Positions 49,181 through 62,500 of a stretch of DNA of 64,000 nucleotides are shown in pieces. Numbering within the stretch: the first letter of the stretch is position 1; each line of letters starts with the position of its first letter. The notes beneath the pieces were generated by a model that was not told the DNA's origin, ran no database searches, and worked only from the letters and a program-made list of their open reading frames with translations. This DNA comes from Notolepis coatsorum (lineage: Eukaryota; Chordata; Actinopteri; Aulopiformes; Paralepididae), in contig OZ020589.1 of the NCBI GenBank assembly GCA_963971535.1, positions 52,779,509 to 52,843,508 of the forward strand, written 5' to 3'. The translations under genes and the position numbers were made by a program.

Positions 49181-49600
49181 CTCAACTCCTTATTATTTTG
49201 CGCATAGATTGCAGAAATACGGGAACGTTTTGATTTATATTAAAAGGCTTTGACATTGTAAAACTAAATACGTGGAATTCTGTAAGCATAATACAAGTCA
49301 TATCACCCATACGATATATGCTCTGTGTCCAGAGTATGTATGCTTTTCATTCATTTAAGACACATTATTGCAAGGGTTTTGTAATACACATACACCCTCT
49401 GTTCTCATTGCAATGCGTTTTTTATTCTTTCTTATACAGTAGGAAGGGGGAAGAACACTATATCGTGGGTGTTCATATGACTTGTATTCTGCTTACAGCT
49501 TCGAAATTCCACTTGTTTCGTTTAACGTAAAGCCTTTTAAATATAATCAAAACGTTCCCGTGTTTCTGCGGTCTGTGCGCAAAATAATAACGAGTTGAGC
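49181..49600. repeat. ~130-bp-arm inverted repeat
   Basis: 49181-49320 (ctcaactccttattattttg ... catacgatat) returns as reverse complement at 49461-49600 with scattered mismatches and a loop of about 140 bp. It lies inside the 3.8-kb TIR element. Confidence 0.85.
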
Positions 49601-50094
49601 TACGCGGAGCGCAGTCAGTCAGTACACCCCGTATATTCCGATACCGCTATATAAACCATGCTGCATTCATTCGGAGATAAAGACCTATTATTCCAAATGC
49701 TATTTATAGGGTTTTGACCATAATTACACTACTGTTGCTATTTTACAATGAACTATAATGAATTACGGTTCATACAGAACACGCCAGTGTTGAAACTAAT
49801 GCACAGAAGCTTATTTCCTTGTTGTAATAATATATTCTACCAACGGGCGCCAGCTACGCATGCTCTGGGCTGTGCGTAGACATACGCACAAAGTCAAGTT
49901 CACATTCAAATTGATAAATCCCACACTTTGCTTAGAAATGGTCGTACGCACGGGTTAAGCACATATCTGTGCGTACGCAACGTTGATGAATGAGGGCGCT
50001 GGACTCTAGTGTATTCGCCCTTAAAGGGACAGTGCTGCTTTTTTCCCCGTGTAAATAAATTATGCCCTGTTTTTGGCTAACTCTCATACAGTGT

Positions 50095-50445
50095 TAATTT
50101 TGTTGACTAAATTGATGACGAAAGATGTTCGTCAACGAAGGTTTTTTTCATGACGACAACGAGACGTGACGTCACGTTATTGAATACCATGTGACGCTAA
50201 CGAGACTAAATAGTTTATTAAATATCGTTGACCACAACTGACGACACAAAAATGTAATTTACAAAAACCAGGACGAAATTTCTCTTCATGTATGTTGATA
50301 TTGTTGACTAAAACAAGACGAGACAAACTAATTATAACTTTTCTTAATGCCATCGTCCCGACAGAACAGTGTGACGGCTGACGGGAGCTCTGTGTTATTA
50401 GCGTTAGCTGGAGCTATTTGAAAAGCTAGTTTTAGCTGAACGTTA
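50095..50445. repeat. Dispersed repeat with gttgactaaa motifs
   Basis: Contains 'gttaattttgttgactaaat', 'atgacgacaacgagacgtga' and 'gttgactaaaacaagacgag', the look of a common fish non-autonomous DNA repeat. It runs into the L2-type LINE. Confidence 0.45.
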
Positions 50446-50447
50446 CC

Positions 50448-51506
50448 TTGGCTAAAGTTGGGACTATTCATCTCAATGACCGCTCCTACCAAGTGTCATG
50501 GAGAGGGACCCTGTCGGCCACCCGCCCCCTGCGGACGGGTGTCCCCCAGGGCTCGGTTTTAGGACCCCTTCTCTTCTCCCTCTACACTAAATCACTGGGT
50601 AACATTATCACGTCTCATGGCTTCTCCTACCATTGTTATGCCAACGATACTCAACTCTTCCTCTCCTTCCCTCCCTCAGATATCCACGTCTCTGAGCGGA
50701 TCTCGGCCTGTCTGTCCGACATCTCCGCCTGGATGACGACCAACCACCTCAAACTGAACCTAAGCAAAACAGAATTGCTCCACCTGCCGGCCAAATCCTC
50801 CCCCCTGACCGACCTTTCCATCACAGTCGAGAATGCAGCTGTGACCGCGTCCCCGACCGCCAAGAACCTTGGTGTTGTCCTCGACGACCAGTTGAACTTC
50901 TCTGCTCACATCGCAGCGACAACCAGAACCTGCCGATTCCTCCTGAGCAACGTCAGAAGGATCCGCCCCTTCCTGACAAAAGAAGCCACCCAACTCCTCG
51001 TCCAATCAACAGTCATCTCCCGCCTCGACTACTGTAACGCACTGCTCGCTGGCCTCCCGGCTACTGCCACTAAGCCTCTTCAACTCATTCAGAACGCAGC
51101 GGCCCGCCTGATCTCAAACCTACCGAAGTCGGCCCATGTCACCCCATTTCTTAGGGACCTGCACTGGCTCCCCATTGCTGCACGAATCCGCTTCAAGGCC
51201 CTCGACCTAGCATACCGTGCGGCAAAGGGAACCGCTCCCGCCTACCTCCGGTCAATGGTCTCTAACTATACACCCTCAAGACCCCTACGCTCTGCATCTT
51301 CTGGCCGCCTCAGACCTACTCCTATCCAAGCTCCGGGAGGGTCATCAAAGAGAAGTCGCCTATTCTCAGTCCTTGCCCCACAATGGTGGAATGAACTACC
51401 CACCCCAGTTAGGATAGCCGAAACACGTCCAATCTTTCGCCGTCGACTAAAGATGCACTTCTTCAACCATTATCTGAATAAAAAAATAATAATAATAAAT
51501 AAATAA
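50448..51506 (+). pseudogene. L2-type LINE reverse transcriptase, 5'-truncated
   Basis: 352 codons. RT motifs: LRTGVPQGSVLGPLLFSLY, then the catalytic box as YANDTQLF where active enzymes have YADD (50637-50648). C-terminal parts follow: TTNHLKLNLSKTELLHLP, NLGVVLDDQLNFSAHI, SRLDYCNALLAGLP, DLHWLPIAARIRFKALDL and APQWWNELPTPVR. These are diagnostic of the L2/Maui group in fish. Endonuclease and RT fingers are missing. The frame from 50448 to the stop is uninterrupted, so the element is young, but the Asp-to-Asn change at the active site would be expected to kill polymerisation. Confidence 0.9.
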
Positions 51507-51700
51507 AAAAATCTAACCCTAACTAACCGTACTGTCATGCACTTGTCCTAATAAACTAACCTACACTGTAGCACTCAACACTTTGATGAACATTGTTGCT
51601 CAGCTGATAGAGTTGTGCCCTTCCTGATGGCTTGTCGTACAGAACTTGTAAGTCGCTTTGGATAAAAGCGTCAGCTAAATGACTAAATGTAAATGTAATC
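51507..51700 (+). repeat. L2-type LINE 3' UTR and tail
   Basis: The tail contains 'gtcgctttggataaaagcgt' and ends in '(aaatgt)' hexamers at about 51680-51697, the standard 3' end recognised by L2-group RTs in fish. Confidence 0.8.
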
Positions 51701-52690
51701 CAGCTGCAGACCTGCAAGCAAAGTACAGCAAGTTGGCAAAGGAGTATTCCAAGGTAAATCACTTTGTCACCAGTAACGTTACATTGTTAGAGAGAGAATA
51801 CAGAGGCACAACCTGTCAAACCTTATAAGGAAAGTTTGATTGATTGTAACCACGCCCCCTTTTGAGATGATTTATGACCCCTAAGTCCTGCCCCCTTCTC
51901 TGATTGGTCGAGGATTCAAGGAGGCGGGACATCCGGTTTCGAGGGGAGGGACATCCGGTTTTAGGAGGGGAGGGACATCTGGTTACGGAAGGGGAGGAGT
52001 TTTCAGAGTTTTTATCAAAATAATTTAAAAAAAAAAAAAATTCAAAATAAAAGTTCTTCAAAATAAAATATTCAAAAATAAGTTTTTTTTATTGTCAGAA
52101 ATAAAAGATTCAAACGTTTTTTTTTCCAGATTGTATTTGTGTATTCCAAGGTTTTCAGATTAAACATTTCACAATATGTATTTGTGTATTCCAAGGTTTT
52201 CAGATTAAACATTTCACAATATGTATTTCTGTATCTTAAGAATATAGTTTCACAATAAGTATTCCAAGGTCTTAAGAAAAATACAATATCTTCACAATAC
52301 ATTTATGTGGACATAAACATTTCAAATGTGTGTAGTTTAAGTTACAGAATTAAGAATATGTGTATATCTTCAGAATAAATGTATGTGTGTATGTGTGTTC
52401 AGAAAATGGTTGCATGGAGAATGCTTTATTGCAAGTGGTGTGTGTGTGTGTAGAAAGAATTCTCCCCATGCTCTGTTTGCTCTGTTTGTCTGGTTCTGAC
52501 ACTGTCACGATTCTGAAAGTGACACCCCCTTAGCTGTCATAGAGGAGGGGTGTATGGATAGCGAATAGGGAAGCCTAAAACTACTGTATGCAGCTTCTGT
52601 CACTGGCAAAAGATTTACGACGTCTTACTTCTCCTTTCTGCAGAAAAAGAACTCACAGTCCCCCAAGGTGTGGCTGTGCATGTATTTCTT
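51701..52690. other. Small tandem repeats, no gene
   Basis: 51915-51990 holds about three copies of 'gggacatccggtt' units (26 bp). 52120-52230 holds two copies of a roughly 48-bp unit with 'tatttgtgtattccaaggtt'. The rest is A+T-rich with no coding region. 52480-52660 is unassigned. Confidence 0.6.
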
Positions 52691-53669
52691 TATTTCAAAT
52701 CCCCATTAGTCACTGCCTCAGCAGCGACTATTCTTCCTGGGGTCTGGATCCAAACATATAAAATTAAACAAGAATAATCAATAAACAACATAAAAACAAA
52801 ACAAATATCAATAAAACACCAATAAAATATACAAACAATTATAGAACATTAAACCAATCAAAATCAGACATACAACCAAATATGTATGCCAAATTTTCTA
52901 ATATAGAACAATAACAAATATCAATAAAACAACAAATATCAATAAAACAACAAAGACATCTCAGAGAAAACTAAAACGTGCTCAAAAACAGCACAACATT
53001 CCATACACTCATACTATAATACTCCTCATAACCACTAGACAAACACATTCCAAAACAACACCCAACCCAACACAAGACCCCATTCATTAGACACAGATTA
53101 GACCCAACCAAAATCAATCTCTTTCTGCATTACAGCCACTCGTAGTATCCTCTTGAATCCCACCTTACTGGTAATTGAAACCATATATTGTGGAAGTCTA
53201 TTCCAGTAGGACAATGCCCTGTACATTACAGTTTTCTTTAAGGCTTCAGTTCTGGGTCTCGGCAGGGCGAACCGACCCCTCAAGGCTTGTCTAGTGCCAT
53301 AGCCATGACCATCACTAATAAGCACCAGCTGCAAAAAGAGGCACACAGGTTTATGTAAAGTATAAATATTTCTCATAAACAAAATAAGACTACACACTAG
53401 TCTCTCATTGACTCTCATCCATGACAGTTCCTTGTGCATTTTCTCAACACTGTTTCTAATTGAGCTATGCAATGCAAGTCTTGCAGCTCTATTTTGAGTA
53501 AGCTGTATTTTATTTAAGTCTTGTTTGGATGCATTTGACCAGATTGCTGGACAGTAGTCCAGATGTGACACAACTAGTGATTGTATGACTTGCTTGGTAG
53601 CTGTGTCTGTTAAAAAATAGACATTCCGTCTAATAATTGAAATACTTCTGCTCATTTTTGTTACAATAT
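52690..53669 (-). mobile_element. LINE (CR1/L2/jockey group), 3' half
   Basis: The minus-strand frame 53655-53098 encodes SHLDYCPAIWSNASKQDLNK, QNRAARLALHSS and YGTRQALRGRFALPRPRTE, the C-terminal domain after the RT. The 3' UTR extends to about 52690 and includes 'ggggtctggatccaaac' (plus strand). Its coding frame continues directly from 58694 once the 5-kb transposon is disregarded, so it is one element with 58694-60395. Confidence 0.9.
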
Positions 53670-53930
53670 GTGACTTGCTCTTACAAAATCAGTCACATTG
53701 ACCCGAAAACACATTTTGAGATGTATACACCAATGGAAAGAGGAGAGTGTTAGCTTTCCAATGATACCAATATCACCTTTCTACTCCAAATATAAAGCAA
53801 GTTATTACAATAGTTAGTTACTACATATCGGATGTTAGCAAAACCTTATTGTGGAGAAAAAAGCCTTCAAAGTTTTCAGTTAATTAATTAGAATACATTT
53901 ATTTAATTAAATTTTTTTTTTTTTTTTTTA

Positions 53931-53975
53931 CTCACACACCTGGCCCGAGGGACAGAATGTCTGGGACATGTAAGT
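53931..53975 (-). repeat. Duplicate of transposase 3' end
   Basis: It matches 54791-54833 (cacacacctg...gagggacagaa...gggacatgtaa) within the same transposon. Confidence 0.8.
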
Positions 53976-56900
53976 AGATATCAAAGTAATATCCTGCAGG
54001 GACCCTCAATGGGGAAAACACGTACATAGGATGAAATCTGAGAACACACACTTAACGTTAGATCATACAAGTAATTTTCAACGCCTTGGCCCGAGACAAC
54101 AAACACCATGCTATTTTTCAACATGGCATCAAGGATATCAATGACGTTATGCTGCCACCCTCAGTTTACAAAAAGTAACAGCAGTCACGTTAACAAAACT
54201 ATAAGCTAAACTAACCTAAACATTTCACATAACTGTACCTGTGAATGGGACACACACAACCAGCAGGTCAAACAATATAGTCGCTCGCTCGCTCCAGCTT
54301 GCATCAAGCTACAGAACAGAAAAATGCACATTAGCAACTAGCAACATGTGCATAAAAGCAGCGTGCACTTCCGTCACCTCTCAGTCAGTAATAAAGGTAT
54401 TTACACAAATTATCAGCAAACTAATTGTGGTCTACATAAGTTACAGTGAGTCATAAAATTATACTGATGACTTTTCCATGTGATCACTTAAATTATAGTA
54501 TTAACAGTTTTTCTATACGGAGCGAGGAGCAGAGCATCTTACTCACAGCTGAAGACATCTTTCTGCTGTAGGTTAACCATAATGCACCGGTATTATGAAT
54601 CGCACCACAAAAGCCTTGACTTTTTCATACCTGTAGGTGGTGCACTTGTACATTAAATAAAAGGACTTTTATTTACAATGGCTGCTTGACCCAAATTATT
54701 CACAATTTAACAATACTAAAACGGTGTTACTAACATACTGTAGCTGAACATCATTCTTCACACCATTACAAGTGCATACACTACACTCACTCACTCACAC
54801 ACACCTGACCGAGGGACAGAAGGTCGGGGACATGTAATGTCCTTGGTCTCCTCAGTGCAATAGTCTCTTATCTTGTCGAAGAGGTACCATTGCCTTTTGG
54901 CATCCAGTCCTGGCCTCTCCTGCTGACATGGATCTTCCTGCCTCACCATTGCATCAGGGCGCAGTAGCTCAAACTCTTGCTCTGGTGAGTGTTGGAACTC
55001 CTTGGCCAGGACGACCCCAGGCTTTTGGTGTGTGAAGCGGAGGTGGTGAAACCGCTTGATTCCGGGTAGTGGGCGGTAACTGGGGGATAGGAAGGTTTGC
55101 CAGTCATACGATGGCACCAAACCCTCCCCAGACTCCAACCCAACCAGCTGCGGGATGTTCACACCGCTGACTGTGCTTTGTCTCACTGCCCAGCAGATGT
55201 CTTCAAGGCAGGAGACAGGTGTGCGGCGGAACTTCTGCTTGAAAAGCCCAAAGCACCAGTCAGGGGCAAACTTGGTGTGACCCACCAAGAGGAAGTTCAG
55301 TGAGATGGTGTCATGCAGGCCCACCATGCAGCGCCAAGCTGCAGATGCCTCTCCCCAAGGCCATAGTGTGCAAAAAAATTGTGGAGGTAGCTAATCACTG
55401 CATTAGACCCTTTGCTGCTGCAGTGGGCCTCGTCGATCAGGTAGTTTACCTGCTGGGGTACTCCCTCGCAACAAACACCAAATACTCCACACTTTCTTGG
55501 CACAAGAAAATATACTGGGCCAGGCTGAAGAGGGTCACTGGGGTAGTGGACCTGCAACATTAAATGAAGAAATGTATCAGCTGAATGAAAGAATATTGTA
55601 AATTACAAATGGGTGATAATTCAATTACAGTAATTAAACTAACCTGCTGTGCAAAGTCAAAACTGTAATGTACAGTTACATCTCTACTGCATGGTGGGTT
55701 AGGGCCAAGCTTAGCAGAGAGATCCTCTACCACCACCTTGCATCTGTCGGTCATCCCCCGTAAGATGTCCCGCTCCTTTCCCACCAGGCGTAGGTGTTCC
55801 TCCTGCTTCTGAAGTTTGGCAGACTTCACACATTCGGGCAGGTTGGAGCTCCGATATATGGCCACGTTGTGTTTTTGACACTGCCAGCAGAGGTCCGTCA
55901 TTGGTTTGCCAATAACAATGTATGGCAGAAGTTGGCACCACATCTTCCGGAAAGTGCTGTTGCCAGCAGCACGATAACCTGAACAGTGAACACACAGTGA
56001 TAAAATAAGACAGGTTTGTAGTAGCAGTAGTCCACTTAAGCAAATCAAGGGCCTAATTTATAATGAGCCATTAATCATTATTATTGTCAAATAACACTAA
56101 TTAATCAATCAAATGCAATGAAAGCATTTATTTTCATTTTGAATCATTTTTATCAACACAAAAAATATACATTCATAAAATATTGATAGATGAGTATGTA
56201 TAATTTATGTGTGTGTTAAATGTAACATTTCTGGTGTTTCCTTTAATAATAAAAAAAAAATGTGTCACCTGTTTGTATGTCTGCAGTCATAATAACAAGT
56301 ATCTTAAGACAAAGAAAATATTAAGACATACACACCAGTTTCATGCATTGACACCTTGTACTTCCGCCACACAGAGGACTTAGTCTCCGTTGTTGGAAGC
56401 ACACGGATGTCTGCCCTCTTGAAGCCGGGAATGCGTCCTGGGAGTGACATGGCACAGTCATCTGCAAAGTTGCTGATGAATCTCACGATCCTCGTGATGT
56501 CTTCATATAGAAGCACCTTCTTGTTGGCCAAGCGACCCCCACCCCTCTTTATCCTGGGAGCCACACCATACTCCTTGTAGAATTTGATGGTTGCCGTGAG
56601 CTTGTCTTGTGAAATTCTGAAACACATAAACATGGACATTAAGCCAAATAAGAACGTGATAAATAACAATCTATTTATTGTGCAAACACAAAGCAATGAA
56701 CTGTATAGGATGCAGAGGGGAGTTTGTTATGATCGTTAAGGAAATCTATGAATGACATTGGACTAGTTTTTAACTTTTGTAAATAGAATATAATGCATTT
56801 ATTTATCATTGTCACAAGAGTAAGTAATCATTGGTGATTATATTCTAAAACAAAACACTTGTAGCTTTCAGAAAATGTATTGTTGGGCAATGTTACAGCA

Positions 56901-57310
56901 TGCTTTTAAAGTTGTGGACCCAGTACCGGGTAACCCTAACCTAATTATAATAATGCATTGATTTGTTCCAATGTCTTTAATACAAAAATAATACTTACAC
57001 ATGAAGAAACTTGAATGTTTCTCTGCATATTTGTTGGCCATCTATGAAATAAGAGGTCCTCTGATGCTTCCTCTCTTTCTGATCTTTCCTTTTGGAACAT
57101 GCAGTGTCTTTGGAGAGGTTCATGGTGCTGCTAATCTTTCCTAACAGGAACATGTGTTTTTCACCTGGGACATGACACCAAAATTACCGTTATTCACTGC
57201 CATCAGTTAAAAACATACATGTACATCACACACACAATTTATGTGCAGCATTATCACAGTCTACAGTTCTGAAGTTGATCAAGTTCTCTCACTCACTCGC
57301 TCTGTTTCTT

Positions 57311-57312
<2 letters not shown>

Positions 57313-57376
<64 letters not shown>
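57313..57376 (+). repeat. (CA)n microsatellite in intron 1
   Basis: About 64 bp of (CA)n between exons 1 and 2 of the transposon gene. Confidence 0.97.
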
Positions 57377-57379
<3 letters not shown>

Positions 57380-57515
57380 GCAAATAGAATGACATCTTTA
57401 CATGTTATTTCTTTCACCTAGTAACTATGCAAACCCTGCAGCAACAAGCTGGTATACACCAGAGAGAGAGATAGATAGAGAGACACACACAGATACAGAG
57501 AGAGAGAGAGATAGA

Positions 57516-57615
<100 letters not shown>

Positions 57616-58120
57616 AAGTGGATAAGTTCTTACCAGCAGTCAGCTCTTGAATCTGGTCGCGCATTTTCACCATATCTTCAGGAGTAAACCGCGTACAGCA
57701 GGCTTGCCCTTTGTTAAGCTTGCAGGTACAAGCAAATAAACTAGCCTTTTCGAGATCGCATCCAACCTCAACACTTGCGTATTCGCCCTGTAGTCTTTGA
57801 AGCACTCCAGCTGTCGGGTCTATTAAAAAAAGAGGTTCTCCATCTCGCTCCATCTCGCTCGTCTCTTCTTCATCACTATCCGAGACCGAGAGCTGCAGCG
57901 GTCCCACAGAGTCTGAATCTGAGGTTGTCTCAGTGTCACTGGATGAGTCCGAGTCCGAGTCTGATTTATTAATATCAATATGATCAGGTCCCGGTGCAAA
58001 AAAATAATCACTAATAAGCTGGAGCCATCTATCACCAGACTCTGCAGACAGCACCGCATTACTGTTTAACAGCCGAGCGATTACATCTTCTTCACCCCGG
58101 TCCGGATCGCGGGATGCCAT

Positions 58121-58689
58121 TATGAACTAAAATAGAATACAAATCTAAAAAGAAAACAGATGATACAGATGTAGAGTGTAGACCGATCGATACCAGCGTT
58201 AACGTGTTGGCTGGGCCAGCATAAGCATAACGTTGACTTGACCGTGAGCTCTGACAGAAGTGACAGGTGCGTCGCCTCCTTCGCGCGACTTGTATAGCAA
58301 CACTCATTGATTGGACAATCAAGAGACACACAAACAAACAAACAAGCCTATCATTCATAGTTATTCTTGTTGCCATGCTGTGTCATGTGTCAGAGAAGAT
58401 TGGCAGGGCGATTGACGAGTCGGGAGGAGACGGGAGGAGACGCTTTAAAACTGCGACCTGATTATTATTATTCCCCCCATCTCTCATTGCTACGCTTCAA
58501 AATCATATTTCCCAGTCGAAATGAGAAATAATATATACATATTATGAAAGCCAAGGTGTTGTTTTATTAGAATAATGTTAAAAAAGAAAAGAAAAAAAAG
58601 TGAAAAAAATCCGCGGTTTGACAGAAAAAGGTGTATTCTATGTAAATTAGCAATTGCGACATCCGACTGATTCTGTGAGAGCACGTCAC
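58121..58689. promoter_or_regulatory. Upstream region of the transposon gene
   Basis: About 570 bp between the start codon and the right TIR. It has no clear TATA box in the first 100 bp. The region presumably holds the promoter by position only. Confidence 0.3.
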
Positions 58690-60395
58690 ATATTGTTAAT
58701 GTGAGTTGACCAAGAGAGTGTTTCATCTATTATAACTCCAAGCAATCTGGCCTCCTTAACTTGCTCAATATCTGCACCCTGCAAAGAAATATTTAATCTG
58801 TGATTCTCTCTCTGAGCATGCTTTGAACAAATAATTAGACATTTTGTTTTGGATGCATTTAGTTTCAGCTTATTTACCGTGACCCATTCAGAAATCTGCA
58901 TTAACTCACATTGAAGAAGACTGCTGAGGTCTTTGGCATTGCTTACCGAAGCATATATTGTAGTGTCATCTGCATAAATGGAACTGCTTGCATTTCGTAA
59001 ACTTTGTGGCATATCATTTACAAATATTGAATATAATAATGGTCCAAGGCAACTTCCTTGAGGAATGCCACATTGTAGCGTTTTAAAGCTTGATAAAGTT
59101 CCATTAAACAGGACACATTGTTGTCTCATGAATAAATAACTTTTCATCCAGTTAGTAGCTGAGTGTTTGAAACCATAATCAGCTAGTTTTGTAAGCAGCA
59201 GTTCATGATCAATGAGATCAAAAGCTGCGCTAAAATCTAACAGTACTGTACCAACTAATAATTTACAGTCAATATGTCTTAGCCAATCATCAGCCAATTG
59301 TGTAAGTGCTGTGCATGTTGAATAGCCTGGTTTGTAAGCATGTTGAAAGTCAGAATTTATGTTATTAAGGGAGAAGTAATTTTGAATTTGTTTGAATGCA
59401 ATTCTTTCCATAAGTATACCTAAAACAGGTAAAATACTGATTGGCCTACTATTTGGTCCAGTGAATGATTATTTTCTTTTTTTTTGGTAGAGGAGTGACC
59501 TTAGCTACCTTCCATATTTGCGGATAAATTCCTTCCTTAAGACTCAAATTGATATGACATATCGGACCAGCAATACTTCCAGCTGATAGCTTCACAAGTC
59601 TACTGTCCAGATTGTCGTGACCAGAGGGTTTGTCACATTTCAATTCAGACAATAGCTTTTCAATTTCTGAAAGATTTGTGACCAAAAATTCAAATTCACA
59701 TTCTTTGTCCTTCATGATCTGACTTTTTATAATTGAATCTGATAAGTTACCCTTTACAGGTGGCATGTTGTATCTTATAGTATTTACTTTATTTGTGAAA
59801 TAGTTATTGAAATAATTTGCAATATCCAAGGGCTTAGTGATGAAACCATCCCCTGATTCAATAAATGATGGTATTTTACCCATTTTGTCTCTACCCATGA
59901 TTTGATTCAGAGTACTCCATAGTTTTTTACCATCATATTTTGTTTCTTCAATTCTGGATTGGTAGTATAGCTTTTTTTTCAGTTTATTTAATTTGGTCAC
60001 TTTATTTCTTAAAGAGCGATATGCTAACCAATCTTCTGAATTCCATGAATTTAGAGCGATTATTTTCTCTCTTTCTTTCATGTTGCTCCTTAGGTCAGTG
60101 TCTAGCCAAGGTGCTTTGATAGATCTTACAGTACGTTTTTTTATGGGCACATGCTTGTCACAGACCGAGGAAAATAACTTCATAAATTCTCCTAGGGCTT
60201 CTTCAGTATGAATACACTCAAATACACTGTCCCACTTTATGTTGTGCACGTCTTGAACAAATAAATTCTCACAGAAATGTTTATAGATTCTTTTATGTAT
60301 GATTTTAGGACCTGCTTTGGGGACTTTGACTTTTCTTGCCATAGCAATCATGTTATGATCACTGAATCTAATTGTGTGTTGTGAGTGCATTTGAT
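58690..60395 (-). mobile_element. LINE (CR1/L2/jockey group), 5' part with RT
   Basis: Two frames on the minus strand. 60390-59449 begins in the last part of the endonuclease (IRFSDHNMIAMARKVKVP) and covers KLWSTLNQIMGRDKMGK and ECDKPSGHDNLDSRLVK-type linker/fingers. 59411-58686 carries RT motifs: AYKPGYSTCTALTQLADDW, LDFSAAFDLIDHELLLTKL (first Asp), GIPQGSCLGPLLYSIFVND and the catalytic SIYADDTTIYAS, ending WSTHINN at the transposon. A frame break around 59411-59449 lies over an A-run (59462-59484). The element is 5'-truncated near 60395. The YADD box is intact. Confidence 0.9.
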
Positions 60396-62500
60396 GTTTG
60401 TTGTATAGTGTTATTGCTCGTTACGTGATAACACATAATCCTATTGAATTCTGAATTCTTTGTTTATAGGCTGAGGGTCAATGATACACTTGAAATAGAC
60501 ATCTAAAATCATGAAACAGGTCGATTTTTTGTAGATTGAATCATTAGTCAGAAGGATAATGATATTTTGTCAAGGGGTTGACATATATCACCCCAAGACA
60601 CCTCACTCCTTTGTAAGACAAACAGCTTTGAGGCTGTAATTACAGTGATTAGGCTCGTATGCCTGTCTTTCATTTTTTATCAATCTGCTTATTGTGTATT
60701 TTTAGGTGTTTGGTTATGTTTTATCAGTCATTTTGACCAGATCTAGCTAAAAGAGGGGTCTATGATCTCAATTGACTACCTGGTAAACAACTTTCGTGAA
60801 AGAATTGGAACTATATTGTGGTACACACGAGTAATTCAGCCATAATATTTGCAAACAGCATTGTTCTAAACAGTGTATTACAAATACAATGTATTTGTAT
60901 TTATATCTTTGTTATATGAAAAACATATACTTTGGTAAAAACATGATAACATAATCCTATTGAATTTTGATTGGTTGTTTATTGGTTGAGTGTCAAGGAT
61001 ACACATAAATGATAAACATCTAAAACCATGAAACTGACCGATACACTTAAAACAGACATGTCAACATAGTTATCTTTTACCTGTTTGCATAATGATAAGG
61101 TAAAAACAATACAGATGTATTTTTAGTACGCTCAAGCCCCAAATGTATTTTCTTTAACCTGTTCTAAGGTAAACAAATAGCACATTTCTGAATTACAGAA
61201 CAGCATCTAGTTTTTTAGCCCCCCTGAGTTTTATGCTCTCAATATTATGGATATGCATTAAATCCTACACACGATAGGAAATATTCAATCAACACAAAGA
61301 TGATGGTTCTAAGGTAAATAAAAATGTAATTCAGCCAACATAGTTAGTGTATAGTATGGCTAACATGTATGAAAGTTGTTGATACAATATTATAATTCAT
61401 AATAATTTTGCAGAAAAAAGCTAAATACAGAGTATTACTGGCGGAGGTTGTTTGATCCTTGTCCCTATGATTGAAGGAAATTCACTTTAAGAACCATTTA
61501 GCATGAAACATCTTAAAACAAAGATGTATTTTATACATTATAACCATGAAAATAATACAATGTTAGGTTTTACTGTGATTATAGTGTTCACAGATAGGAA
61601 TATATCCAGGACGGGGTCATTTATCAGTAACCCTAAACAGACTTGTGAAGTCAGAGATAGGAATGTATCATTCACATTCAATGATCCAAATGTACTCAGT
61701 TTGTGTCAGATGCATGTGCGAAATTAACTGTGTAGCAAAAACAATTCATATTGTTTCAGTGATGGCCTGGTTGATTGGTCTATTGTTGACTTGTCTTATT
61801 TCTACATGAAAGTTATGCATCGTTCACACAATAAAGATGCTGTTTATGAAAAATAATGTATAATATCTAGACTGATTCACTGTATAGTGAATCCAGGGGT
61901 ATAGTTAAAAAGAGTTCTAATAATATATTTCACTTTAAAAACGTGTACAGAAAGATAAATATCCGACTCCTGCTATGGGAATTGCACCTTTTCTATACAA
62001 AACAAATGTGTTGGTATGTTTTATTGTAACTGTTTGACTGTTTGGTTGTTTTTAGTGCAAGACTGTCAACGACATCTAAGAAGGGTGACCCCTTGAAAGG
62101 GTCTGAGGTGCATTTAAGTCCTATTGATCGGTTTTTCCATACCTTTGCAAGGATATGTATGACTGTGCTGCATTCATTTATTTTAAATTTGGTGGACTTT
62201 ATGGTATTTTATAGCTTATTCATGATTTAATGTGATACTTCTTATTGAATTGTTTAAAGAATATGTGTTTAACCAGAGGGGTCATTAATGTATGTATTGT
62301 AGGACCTTACAAATAAATCTGATTTGATCATGATCCCAACAAATGGTAAAATGTTTTCAAGCATTACATTTAACAGACAGTGGTGACATTTCGAAGTTTT
62401 AAAGGATTCCAATTCACAGAGCTGAACTTAAAATCATTCAAAACAATTATTACATCTAGAGGTAGAAAGAAACGCAGATGGGTATATTATAAAAAATGTA
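60396..62500. other. A+T-rich region with 518-bp tandem duplication
   Basis: A block with 'ataatcctattgaatt' and 'gggtcaatgatacacttgaa'-type sequence at 60430-60540 recurs at 60948-61060. Small open frames at 61503-61727 and 62042-62230 have no recognised domain. An aataaa at about 62310 might be a polyadenylation signal for rightward transcription. I see no supported gene. Confidence 0.5.

Larger units (their letters stand above)
46203..49999. mobile_element. 3.8-kb non-autonomous TIR element
   Basis: The ends are inverted copies: gggccctcatttatcaacgt at 46203 and the reverse complement of gcgccctcattcatcaacgt at 49999. Further matched subterminal sequence extends over about 160-230 bp (repeated tgcgtacgcac phrases). 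A 5-bp tggac flanks both sides (46198-46202 and 50000-50004). No transposase frame is found. The interior holds several palindromes and at least one LTR-like insertion. A hAT-like origin is possible but 5 bp is not the usual hAT duplication length. Confidence 0.75.

Noticed and set aside
61503-62230. Two small plus-strand genes
   Set aside because: Short frames in A+T-rich DNA without domains. An aataaa near 62310 alone is not enough support.
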